DNA of 12,577 nucleotides, from positions 1 through 12,577 of the forward strand of contig CALFJC010000055.1 of the NCBI GenBank assembly GCA_937877655.1, written 5' to 3'. The DNA comes from an uncultured Selenomonadales bacterium (GTDB taxonomy: Bacteria > Bacillota > Negativicutes > Selenomonadales > Selenomonadaceae). Made by a program: the position numbers and the translations under genes. Shown one piece after another: positions 1 through 6,376 of this stretch; positions within the stretch are counted from its first letter, which is position 1; every line of letters starts with the position of its first letter. The notes under the pieces were generated by a model, which saw only the letters and a program-made list of their open reading frames with translations, searched no databases and had not been told where the DNA came from.

Positions 1-28
1 CCGCATTAAGCGCGAGCTTCTCAAATAA
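1..28 (+). CDS. 3' end of a TIM-barrel sugar isomerase/epimerase gene (partial)
   Basis: Only the last eight codons and the TAA at 26-28 lie in the window, reading RIKRELLK. The same eight residues and stop recur at 239-265, where enough protein is visible to suggest the xylose-isomerase-like TIM-barrel family. On its own this fragment would not be identifiable. It may be the true end of a complete gene lying to the left, or the artefactual edge of an assembly. Confidence 0.35.
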
Positions 29-39
29 ATTTTTCTTGC
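1..39 (+). repeat. Direct repeat, left copy (39 bp)
   Basis: Bases 1-39 match 238-276 with a single C/T difference at 22 versus 259. The repeat covers the last codons, the stop and about 11 bases beyond the stop. The offset is 237 bp, exactly 79 codons, so both stops lie in the same frame. This looks like a tandem duplication of a gene tail, or an assembly join. Confidence 0.8.
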
Positions 40-52
40 AAAAAAATTTTTC

Positions 53-265
53 TCGACACACGGCAACGGGGAAGGCGAAGTTGACTTCGACGGCATTTTT
101 GAAACATTGCGCGAGATGGATTTTGCCAACAAGCAACTTAAGCCCGACGCGCCCAAAGTCGGCGGCGACAATATCATTTGCGTTTCTTATTTCGGTTTCC
201 CCGAAAAAATGGATAAGCAAGCCCCCAAAGCTCTCGACCGCATTAAGCGCGAGCTTCTTAAATAA
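53..265 (+). pseudogene. C-terminal remnant of a TIM-barrel sugar isomerase/epimerase
   Basis: The frame ending at the TAA of 263-265 encodes about 70 residues starting near THGNGEGEVDFDGIF and ending FGFPEKMD...RIKRELLK. It resembles the last beta/alpha units of the AP-endonuclease-2/xylose-isomerase-like barrel and can be laid over the end of IolI, encoded just downstream (GTGCINLDEIF, then VSVELFRPEYY). No start codon or ribosome site opens this frame, and the stop at 26-28 blocks it upstream, so as drawn it is a tail without a head. Where IolI has its last metal-binding Glu (VSVEL), this fragment has Ser (CVSYF). It could be a duplicated tail or, if bases 1-50 are misjoined, the real end of an intact gene. 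It probably belonged to the same sugar or inositol gene set as iolI and iolG. Confidence 0.55.
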
Positions 266-276
266 ATTTTTCTTGC
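238..276 (+). repeat. Direct repeat, right copy (39 bp)
   Basis: Partner of the repeat at 1-39, with one mismatch. Beyond base 276 the two flanks drift apart quickly, which puts the duplication junction near 39-52. Confidence 0.8.
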
Positions 277-304
277 CAAAATTTTCTTCCACACCCCGAA
301 CAAC

Positions 305-343
305 AAAAAGTCCGCAATTCCCAAAAGGAGTCGCGGGCTTTTT
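305..343 (+). terminator. Intrinsic terminator after the isomerase tail
   Basis: AAAAAGTCCGC (305-315) pairs with GCGGGCTTTTT (333-343), 11 bp with one G-T pair. The 17-nt loop contains a further TCC/GGA pairing, and the 3' arm ends in five T. It separates the isomerase remnant from the iol promoter. Confidence 0.75.
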
Positions 344-404
344 GCATGATTCGACAATTTGTTAAAGATTTTTATCTGCGCGGCGGGCAAATCAAGCAAA
401 ATAA

Positions 405-435
405 TTCAAGAAAATTTTTTGCAGAAAAGTATAAT
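405..435 (+). promoter_or_regulatory. Sigma70-type promoter for iolI-iolG
   Basis: A perfect TATAAT lies at 430-435. The best upstream match is TTCAAG at 405-410 with a long 19-bp spacer filled by an A-tract and T-tract. It gives a leader of about 30 nt before iolI. No convincing operator palindrome was seen beside it. Confidence 0.6.
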
Positions 436-472
436 TCAGCTAACCTAAAAAAGTTTTGGGAGGGTTTAAAAG

Positions 473-1315
473 ATGAAAATCAGCATGAACGAGGCAACCG
501 CCTTGAATTGCCAAGCGATGTCTATCGAGCAGGACATCCTTCTTGCCGAAAAATACGGCTACGACATGATTGAGCCGCGCACAATGGATCGCATGAGAGA
601 TTATCTCGCCGCGCATTCGATTGAAGAACTTGCCGAACTTTTCAAAGCGCACAATATCGCGCCGCTTGCCTTCAACACGCTTTGCTTCTTCAACAATCGT
701 TCGCCCGAAGGTTGGCAGGGCATTAAAGACGAACTCAAGCAAATGTGCGAGTGGGGACAGAAAATCGGTTGCAAAACCGTTATCACGGTTCCGACTGTCG
801 ATTTGAAAAAAGTTACACGCTCCGAAATTCATAAATCGGCTGTCGCTTGCCTTAAAGAAATGGGCAAAATCGCCGCCGATTACGGTATGAGAGTTTCGGT
901 TGAATTTATCGGACATCCCGCCGCCTCGATTAACACTTTCGGCGAGGCTTACGAAATTATCCAAGCCGTAAATCTCGACAACGTCGGAATAACTCTTGAC
1001 TGTTTCCATTTTCACGGCATGGATTCAAAGATTGAAGACCTTGCAAAAGCTGACGGCAAGAAAATTTTCATCGTCCATCTTAACGACACGGAAGATTTTC
1101 CGATTGGCTCTCTCCTCGACGAAGACAGACTTTGGCCGGGCACAGGTTGCATAAATCTTGACGAGATTTTCCAAACGCTTAAGAAAATCGGCTGGGCGCA
1201 GGACGTTGTTTCGGTTGAACTTTTCCGCCCCGAATATTATCGCATGAATCCCAATGACGTTTACAGACTCGGCAAGGAACACGCGGAAGCCGTTATCAAG
1301 AAGAATTTTGCATAA
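473..1315 (+). CDS. iolI: 2-keto-myo-inositol isomerase (inosose isomerase) IolI
   Basis: The enzyme interconverts 2-keto-myo-inositol (scyllo-inosose) and 1-keto-D-chiro-inositol, joining D-chiro- and myo-inositol use in the cytoplasm. The 280-residue protein is nearly the size of B. subtilis IolI (278) and, as I recall that sequence, shares long stretches such as NEAT near the start, ADGKKIFI, DDTEDFPIG-like NDTEDFPIG and VSVELFRPEYY. It is a single xylose-isomerase-like TIM barrel. The four metal ligands of IolI map to Glu144, Asp176, His202 and Glu249. The ATG is preceded by GGGAGGG at 458-464, a good ribosome site. iolG follows after 21 nt in the same unit. A general sugar isomerase is the alternative, but the match to IolI is strong throughout. 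Confidence 0.92.
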   Translation: MKISMNEATALNCQAMSIEQDILLAEKYGYDMIEPRTMDRMRDYLAAHSIEELAELFKAHNIAPLAFNTLCFFNNRSPEGWQGIKDELKQMCEWGQKIGCKTVITVPTVDLKKVTRSEIHKSAVACLKEMGKIAADYGMRVSVEFIGHPAASINTFGEAYEIIQAVNLDNVGITLDCFHFHGMDSKIEDLAKADGKKIFIVHLNDTEDFPIGSLLDEDRLWPGTGCINLDEIFQTLKKIGWAQDVVSVELFRPEYYRMNPNDVYRLGKEHAEAVIKKNFA

Positions 1316-1321
1316 AAATTT

Positions 1322-1327
1322 AGGAGG
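1322..1327 (+). promoter_or_regulatory. Ribosome binding site of iolG
   Basis: A full AGGAGG lies 9 nt before the ATG at 1337, in the short gap after the iolI stop. It supports that start and independent strong translation of iolG. Confidence 0.8.
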
Positions 1328-1336
1328 AAAAAAATC

Positions 1337-2347
1337 ATGTTGAATATTGGTGTTATCGGTTGCGGCGGCATGGGCAGAGATCACATTAAGAGAATCACGG
1401 AACGCATTCAAGGCGCGCAAGTCGTTGCGGTTGCCGATATGGTTGAGGCTCTCGCCAAAAAAGGTCAAGCCCTTGCAGGCGAAGGTTGCAAAATTTACAG
1501 CGACGGCAAAGAACTTATCAATGATCCCAATGTCGAGGCAGTCTTTATCGTCAGCCCCGGTTTTGCCCACAAGGAAAGCTTGCTTGAAGCGATCAAAGTC
1601 GGCAAGAGAATTTTCTGCGAGAAACCGCTCTGCACAACTGCTGCAGATTGCTTGGAAGTTATTGACGCCGAAATTAAATCGGGCAAACATTTAATCCAGC
1701 TCGGCTTTATGCGCCGCTACGACAAAGGTTATCGTCAAGTCAAAGCCGCCATTCAATCGGGCGAATACGGCGAGCCGTTGATTGTTCACTGCACGCACAG
1801 AAATCCCGTTGTCCCCGACAGCTACACTACGCCTATGGCTGTCCATGATACCGCCATTCATGAAATTGATGTTATTCATTGGCTCGTTAATGATGATTTT
1901 GTTTCCGCGCAGGTTATCTTCCCGCGCAAAACAAAATATGCCGCCGATCATCTTGCCGACCCGCAAATTATGTTGCTCCGAACCAAGAACGGCATTTGCG
2001 TTGATGATGAAGTTTTTGTTAATTGCAAATTCGGCTACGACATCAACTGCGAAGTTATCTGCGAAGACGGCGCAATTAAAATGCCGCAACCGCTTTATCC
2101 GAGCTATCGCAAAGGTGCGCAAGTCGCCACAACGATTGATACCGACTGCTTTGTTCGTTTCCATGACGCTTACGACGAAGAAGTTCAAGATTGGGTAAAC
2201 GAAGCGGCGAAAGGCGTTATCGGCGGTCCGAATTCTTGGGACGGCTATCTTGCGGCAATTACGGCTGATGCACTTGTTAAATCTCAAGAGCAGAACGGCG
2301 CGGTTATTCAAATCGAAATGAAAGATCGCCCCGACTTCTACAAATGA
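1337..2347 (+). CDS. iolG: Inositol 2-dehydrogenase IolG (Gfo/Idh/MocA family)
   Basis: The enzyme oxidises myo-inositol to scyllo-inosose with NAD+, the first step of inositol breakdown, and often also acts on D-chiro-inositol. The 336-residue protein starts with the Rossmann motif GVIGCGGMG (residues 5-13). It carries the family EKP motif (95-97) and the HEIDVIHWLVNDD stretch seen in IolG. The catalytic trio of B. subtilis IolG (Lys, Asp, His) maps to Lys96, Asp171 and His175. QLGFMRRYD, HRNP and the ending PDFY also match IolG as I know it. The close match to an inositol enzyme and the position after iolI favour inositol over other sugars. Two tandem terminators follow, so the transcript ends here; iolB, C, D, E and J equivalents are not in the window. 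Confidence 0.92.
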   Translation: MLNIGVIGCGGMGRDHIKRITERIQGAQVVAVADMVEALAKKGQALAGEGCKIYSDGKELINDPNVEAVFIVSPGFAHKESLLEAIKVGKRIFCEKPLCTTAADCLEVIDAEIKSGKHLIQLGFMRRYDKGYRQVKAAIQSGEYGEPLIVHCTHRNPVVPDSYTTPMAVHDTAIHEIDVIHWLVNDDFVSAQVIFPRKTKYAADHLADPQIMLLRTKNGICVDDEVFVNCKFGYDINCEVICEDGAIKMPQPLYPSYRKGAQVATTIDTDCFVRFHDAYDEEVQDWVNEAAKGVIGGPNSWDGYLAAITADALVKSQEQNGAVIQIEMKDRPDFYK

Positions 2348-2374
2348 GTTTCCCCTCTCTGAACTTTGACCCCT

Positions 2375-2394
2375 AATCCAACAAATGGATTTTT
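2375..2394 (+). terminator. Weak intrinsic terminator after iolG
   Basis: AATCCA (2375-2380) pairs with TGGATT (2386-2391) over a 5-nt loop, and a T-run ends at 2394. The 6-bp stem is AT-rich, so it is probably an accessory to the stronger hairpin just downstream. Confidence 0.4.
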
Positions 2395-2396
2395 AT

Positions 2397-2426
2397 ATCC
2401 CGTCGAAAAAACTCGGCGGGATTTTT
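2397..2426 (+). terminator. Main intrinsic terminator of the iol unit
   Basis: ATCCCGTCGA (2397-2406) pairs with TCGGCGGGAT (2413-2422), 10 bp with one G-T pair and a 6-nt loop, followed by a T-run. Confidence 0.8.
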
Positions 2427-2432
2427 CTTTGC

Positions 2433-2471
2433 AAAAAAAATCCCTCGCCCGCGCAGGTTGAGAGATTTTTT
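2433..2471 (-). terminator. Intrinsic terminator of the GntP-type permease
   Basis: Read on the minus strand, AAATCTCTC (2468-2460) pairs with GAGGGATTT (2446-2438) around a GC-rich loop and is followed by a run of T. It sits about 20 nt past the permease stop and forms the convergent border with the iol unit. Confidence 0.7.
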
Positions 2472-2489
2472 ATCGAAAAGATTTTTTGT

Positions 2490-3905
2490 TCAGATTATCC
2501 CCGTCAAGGCGTAAATCGCCAAGCAGATAAATGCGACCGAAGTTTTTAAAAGCGTCAAAATGAACACGTCGTAATAAGAATCTTTGTGACTGAGTCCGCA
2601 AACCGCCATCAAAGTTATCAAAGCTCCCGAATGCGGCGGCGTATCGATACACTCGGAGGCAAGCGCAACTATTCTGTGCAAAACTTCGGGATTCATGCCG
2701 ATTTGATTTGCCATTGCCAACCATTGATCTCCGAGCATTCCGAGCGCGATTGTTTCTCCGCCCGAAGCCGAGCCCGTTATTCCGCACATAATCATGGTTG
2801 TAATAACCGCCGAGCCCAAAGGACCGTCGCCGATTGAAACATTCAGCAGAGCCTCTTTAATCATTTCAAAGGCGGGAACTGCCGCGACAACGCAACCGAA
2901 GGCGTAACAAGAAGCGACATTCAAAATCGCACTCATTGATCCAACTGCGCCCGTATTTATCGGATGAACAATGCCGCCCTTCGACGCCAAACATTTTCTG
3001 CCGATAATCGCCGCGGCAATGCAACTTAAAATCAACGCCGCGTTAATCGACCAAATCGCTTGAACTTTTCCGACGCTCCCCGCCAACAAACTTAAATTCA
3101 GCGGCTTGAAACTGTCCAAACTGTTTTGATCCCAATGATAAGCCCAACTCCAATCGAACGGGTTGCTGATGATTAAATTCAAAACGATAACCATAACCAG
3201 CGGTATCGTCGAAAGTTTCCAGTCGGGCAATTTTTCGGAAGATTTTTCGGGCTCGTTGAAAAGATGATCTCCGTAACCTTCGCCCGCCGCCTGCAATTTT
3301 TTTGCGCGATAATTTACCCAGCCCCAAGCCATTACGAAATACAAAACCGCGCCGATTAAGCCGAGTCCGATTCCCGCCCAAGTCGTCGTTCCGAAAAATG
3401 CCGTCGGGATTATGTTTTGAATTTGCGGCGTGCCCGGTATCGCAACCATGCTGTAGGTAAAAATTCCCATCCATAAAAGCCCCGGCAAAAGTTTTTTTGC
3501 GTAATTCGCCTCTCTGAACAAAATCGCCGCGAAAGGATACATGACGAACGCCACGACGAAAACGCTCAAGCCGCCGTAAGTCAAGACGCCGCAACCGATT
3601 AGAATTGCCAAAATTGCTTTTTCCTTGCCGAGCGTCTGAACAATTTTATCTGCAACCGACGCCGCCAAGCCGCCTTCCTCCATGATTTTCGCGAAGACCG
3701 CGCCCAATAAAAATACGGGATAATAAGTTTTGACATACTCCGCCGCTTTCGTCATGTAAATTTCGCTGAAAACGGGCATCGGATCATGTCCCGAACCGAT
3801 TGACGCCACAACCGCGAATAACGGCGCGATAAAAATTATCGACCAGCCGCGATATGCAAAAAAAATCAGCAGTACCAAACTCAAAATAATCATCGTGATT
3901 CCCAA
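2490..3905 (-). CDS. GntP-family permease (carboxylate/sugar-acid transporter)
   Basis: An inner-membrane secondary transporter of the ion transporter superfamily, 471 residues, almost wholly hydrophobic with about 12 predicted helices. GntP-family features include YGGLSVFVVAFVMYPFA in the first half, the conserved PGTPQIQNIIPTAFFGTTTWAG stretch (about 155-177), and the C-terminal GSASGGETIALGMLG and IDTPPHSGALITLM motifs, which form the second half of the inverted repeat. Known relatives take gluconate, other sugar acids or hydroxybutyrate; the substrate cannot be read here. The first codon is TTG at 3905-3903, six nt after GGGGTGG. An in-frame ATG at 3893 has a weaker GGGA before it, so the protein may start four residues later. 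The gene is a single-gene unit convergent with iolG. A role in inositol uptake is possible but not supported by the family. Confidence 0.85.
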   Translation of the reverse strand: MGITMIILSLVLLIFFAYRGWSIIFIAPLFAVVASIGSGHDPMPVFSEIYMTKAAEYVKTYYPVFLLGAVFAKIMEEGGLAASVADKIVQTLGKEKAILAILIGCGVLTYGGLSVFVVAFVMYPFAAILFREANYAKKLLPGLLWMGIFTYSMVAIPGTPQIQNIIPTAFFGTTTWAGIGLGLIGAVLYFVMAWGWVNYRAKKLQAAGEGYGDHLFNEPEKSSEKLPDWKLSTIPLVMVIVLNLIISNPFDWSWAYHWDQNSLDSFKPLNLSLLAGSVGKVQAIWSINAALILSCIAAAIIGRKCLASKGGIVHPINTGAVGSMSAILNVASCYAFGCVVAAVPAFEMIKEALLNVSIGDGPLGSAVITTMIMCGITGSASGGETIALGMLGDQWLAMANQIGMNPEVLHRIVALASECIDTPPHSGALITLMAVCGLSHKDSYYDVFILTLLKTSVAFICLAIYALTGII

Positions 3906-3911
3906 AGTTGT

Positions 3912-3918
3912 CCACCCC
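3912..3918 (-). promoter_or_regulatory. Ribosome binding site favouring the TTG start of the permease
   Basis: GGGGTGG on the minus strand lies 6 nt before the TTG at 3905. The competing ATG at 3893 has only GGGA (3903-3900), which lies inside the longer reading. Confidence 0.5.
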
Positions 3919-3937
3919 GCTTAAAAATTTTTGGGTA

Positions 3938-3966
3938 ATTTTATATCATTGGCATTTCACAGGCAA
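3938..3966 (-). promoter_or_regulatory. Promoter of the permease gene
   Basis: On the minus strand TTGCCT (3966-3961) is followed after 17 bp by TAAAAT (3943-3938); the overlapping TATAAA is at 15 bp. The -35 element is nearly the mirror image of the one used by the divergent recX promoter. Confidence 0.5.
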
Positions 3967-4012
3967 CAGTTTTACTCAAAAAATATTCAAGAAGTTACAA
4001 AACCTGCGCGGG

Positions 4013-4041
4013 TTGCCGAACGTAAAAAAAATTGTTAATAT
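4013..4041 (+). promoter_or_regulatory. Extended -10 promoter of recX
   Basis: TTGCCG (4013-4018), a 17-bp spacer and TAATAT (4036-4041), with TGT just before the -10 as in extended -10 promoters. Transcription would begin only a base or so before the ribosome site of recX, giving a very short leader. Confidence 0.5.
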
Positions 4042-4047
4042 CGGCGC

Positions 4048-4054
4048 GAGGTGA
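4048..4054 (+). promoter_or_regulatory. Ribosome binding site deciding the recX start
   Basis: GAGGTGA lies 5 nt before the ATG at 4060. A GTG at 4051 in the same frame is inside this site and so is unlikely to be the start. Confidence 0.7.
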
Positions 4055-4059
4055 CTTTG

Positions 4060-4503
4060 ATGATTAAAAAAAAGACCGCGCTTCAGAAGGCAACGGAGCT
4101 ATTGGCGAATCAAGATCAGAGCTCGGAGGTTTTGCGAAAAAAATTGCTCGTCCGAAAATACGACGCGCAGGAAGTCGACGAGGCGATTGAAAAACTCAAG
4201 AAATATAATTATCTGGACGATGCGGAGACTTGCAGGCGGCAATTTGAAATTTTTTATTCGGAAGGCAAGTTGAGTATTCGGCAAATTATTTTTAAACTCA
4301 TTCAGCGCGGTTTCGACAAAAATTTTATCGAACAACTTATCCCCGCCGACGTTGAGGAACATGAATTGCTTGCGGCAGAGAAATTGCTCGCGAAAAAATT
4401 TACTCCGAAAAATTTTGACAAGGCTAAGGCGTGGCAATTTTTGGCGGCTCGCGGCTTCGACGGAGAAATTATTTCTTCGGCGATTGAAAGATTTTTGCAG
4501 TAA
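4060..4503 (+). CDS. recX: Regulatory protein RecX
   Basis: RecX binds RecA filaments and restrains recombinase and LexA-coprotease activity in the cytoplasm. The 147-residue product has the family's all-alpha architecture of three-helix repeats. The first repeat carries SSEVLRKKLLVRKY, and the linker reads EAIEKLKKYNYLDDAE, the most typical RecX signature. The second repeat begins GKLSIRQIIFKLIQRGF, and the third closes with AWQFLAARGFDGEIISSAIE. Length and order agree with standard short RecX proteins. I chose the ATG at 4060 over the GTG at 4051 because of the ribosome site between them. recA is not in the window. The MutS-like gene follows after 30 nt and appears co-transcribed. Confidence 0.88.
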   Translation: MIKKKTALQKATELLANQDQSSEVLRKKLLVRKYDAQEVDEAIEKLKKYNYLDDAETCRRQFEIFYSEGKLSIRQIIFKLIQRGFDKNFIEQLIPADVEEHELLAAEKLLAKKFTPKNFDKAKAWQFLAARGFDGEIISSAIERFLQ

Positions 4504-4522
4504 AGATATAATCGCCGGCGAA

Positions 4523-4529
4523 GGGGTGA
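4523..4529 (+). promoter_or_regulatory. Ribosome binding site for the TTG start of the MutS-like gene
   Basis: GGGGTGA ends 4 nt before the TTG at 4534. No ATG or GTG in the correct frame lies close by, so TTG is the best start. Confidence 0.6.
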
Positions 4530-4533
4530 GATT

Positions 4534-6327
4534 TTGAATCGGAAATTTTACGATAACGAACGCGAAATTGATCTTGCCGAGCAAAAAACTCTGCACAAGC
4601 GCGAAAAAAAAGTTGTGTTCGCCCGCACGATAATTTTTCTTGCAGCTGCGGTAAGTTTCGCGCTCGGTTGGGATTTTGGAATTCATTACTGCTACATAAT
4701 CGCGGCGATTTTTGCAATGATTTTTATTCGGCTGATGAATTATCACGACGATTTGAAACGGCGGAAAAATTTTTTGAAGAGCCGCCTTGCCGTCGTGAAT
4801 TCCTACATTGCGCGGGCGAAGGGCACTTGGCGCAAGCGTTCAAATGACGGCAGTATTTATCTCAAAAACAATCGCCCGCAAGACGTTGACTTACATATTT
4901 TCGGCGAGGGATCAATTTTTCAATATATCTGCGCGGCGCGGACAAAACGCGGCAGAGATTTATTGGCGGAAGCGTTTTCGCCCGAACCGCCCGATTTTAA
5001 CGAAGTAAGAAATCGTCAACGCGGCGTCGCGGAACTTTTGCAACGTCCGAGACTTTCGCTTGATCTTGAGGCTTATGCGCGGCTCATGCCCAACAATCAC
5101 GACACAAGCGAATTAATCGTCAGCGTGGAAGAAGAATTGCCGCCGCTCGGAAAAATTTATCTCCTGCGCTTCGTCATGCCCGCGATTTTAATTTTATCGT
5201 GCTTTTTGGCGTGGCACGGCTTGATAAATGAATTCGCGCCGTTGTTCGTCATAATTTTTTCTCTGATAATTTCAATCGCCGCCCTGCCCGCCGTCAACGA
5301 ATTACTTTCGCCGCTGAAAATCATTTCAAAGGAGCTCCGACTTTATCACGCGATTTTTGAACGGCTTGAATCAACAAATTTCATGTCGATAAGATTAACC
5401 GCCATCAGAGATATTTTAACGGACGAAGTTTCCGCCGCGCAAAAATTAAAAGAGTTGGCACTTTTGGTCGACGCGGCAGACGCCCGGCACAATCCGCTGT
5501 TTTTTATTTTGGGCAACGGAATTTTTTTGGCAGATTTCTTTTTGGTAATTGCTTTTATGAAATGGCGGGTTGACGCGGCAAATCATATGCGCACATGGCT
5601 TGACGCCTTCGCCGAAGTGGAAGTTTTAATGTCGCTTGCGTCAATCGGACAGACGCGCACAACTTATTGTTTCCCGACTTTTTACGAAGAAGAAAAGCCG
5701 CATCTCACGGTTGAAGGCTTGACGAGTTTACTGGTTGCCGATAATAAAGGCGTTCCGAATGACGTTGAGTTGACGGCGGGCACAACGATAATTACGGGCG
5801 CGAACATGTCGGGGAAAACGACTTGGATTAGGACGCTTGCCGCCGCCGTTATGGTTGCTTATACGGGGGCTCCGGTTTGCGCGAAAAATTTTGCGGTAAG
5901 TCGGCTGTCGGTTTTGACTTCGATTAGAGTTAATGACGATCTAAGTCAAGGCGTCTCGACTTTTTACGCGGAACTTTTGCGAATAAAATCCATGATTGAG
6001 TACACGGAAAAAAATCTGCCGATGCTCGCCTGTATTGACGAAATTTTTAAGGGAACAAATGTTAATGACAGAGTTATCGGCGCGAAGGAGGCAATTCGCC
6101 GCTTAACGAACGAAAAAAGCATTACGCTTGTCACGACACATGATTTTCAACTTTGCGACATGGTTGATGAAAATCCGCACATTTCCAACGCGCATTTCCA
6201 AGAGTATTACGAGAACGACGAGATTAAATTTGATTTCAAGTTGCGGAAGGGCAGAACTCACACGACCAACGCGAAATATCTTTTGCGCATGGCGGGTATC
6301 TTGCCGCCCGAAGAACAACCAAAATAA
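4534..6327 (+). CDS. Membrane-spanning MutS-family ATPase
   Basis: A 597-residue MutS relative that lacks the mismatch-reading N-terminal domain. Hydrophobic segments at about 28-46 and 52-68 make an N-terminal hairpin; others are near 210-229, 234-254 and perhaps 322-342. Residues about 118-180 (DLHIFGEG, TKRGRDLLAE, VRNRQRGVAELL) match the start of the MutS core/lever domain. The C-terminal ATPase has Walker A GANMSGKTT (422-430), Walker B LACIDEI (Asp502, Glu503), the TNVNDR dimer-loop signature and the switch His536 in VTTHD. The core therefore seems interrupted by membrane helices. Shorter transmembrane MutS-like proteins are widespread and poorly characterised. Mismatch repair is unlikely without domain I; a role on DNA or another polymer at the membrane is open. 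Start is TTG. Confidence 0.85.
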   Translation: MNRKFYDNEREIDLAEQKTLHKREKKVVFARTIIFLAAAVSFALGWDFGIHYCYIIAAIFAMIFIRLMNYHDDLKRRKNFLKSRLAVVNSYIARAKGTWRKRSNDGSIYLKNNRPQDVDLHIFGEGSIFQYICAARTKRGRDLLAEAFSPEPPDFNEVRNRQRGVAELLQRPRLSLDLEAYARLMPNNHDTSELIVSVEEELPPLGKIYLLRFVMPAILILSCFLAWHGLINEFAPLFVIIFSLIISIAALPAVNELLSPLKIISKELRLYHAIFERLESTNFMSIRLTAIRDILTDEVSAAQKLKELALLVDAADARHNPLFFILGNGIFLADFFLVIAFMKWRVDAANHMRTWLDAFAEVEVLMSLASIGQTRTTYCFPTFYEEEKPHLTVEGLTSLLVADNKGVPNDVELTAGTTIITGANMSGKTTWIRTLAAAVMVAYTGAPVCAKNFAVSRLSVLTSIRVNDDLSQGVSTFYAELLRIKSMIEYTEKNLPMLACIDEIFKGTNVNDRVIGAKEAIRRLTNEKSITLVTTHDFQLCDMVDENPHISNAHFQEYYENDEIKFDFKLRKGRTHTTNAKYLLRMAGILPPEEQPK

Positions 6328-6333
6328 AAAAAC

Positions 6334-6363
6334 CGCTCGACAAAAAGTCGGGCGATTTTTTTT
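6334..6363 (+). terminator. Bidirectional intrinsic terminator between convergent units
   Basis: CGCTCGAC (6334-6341) pairs with GTCGGGCG (6347-6354), 8 bp with one G-T pair and a 5-A loop. Eight T follow on the plus strand (6356-6363), and a seven-A run before the left arm gives a T-run on the minus strand. It can therefore end both the recX unit and the Hsp70 cassette. Confidence 0.8.
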
Positions 6364-6376
6364 GCGCCAATGATAT

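Noticed and set aside
36..365. 109-codon plus-strand frame at the left edge
   Set aside because: It runs through the terminator and uses a different frame from the isomerase-like tail, with low-complexity Ser/Lys/Pro content.
440..1690. Two minus-strand open frames of 191 and 221 codons opposite iolI and iolG
   Set aside because: The plus strand encodes clear IolI and IolG with all catalytic residues; the opposite frames are shadows.
2448..4012. A 12-bp inverted pair (CCCGCGCAGGTT at 2448-2459 and its complement at 4001-4012) flanking the permease gene, considered as ends of a mobile element
   Set aside because: The arms are short, one lies within the loop of the permease terminator, no target-site duplication was seen, and no transposase is inside. 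Chance or a GC-rich local motif is more likely.
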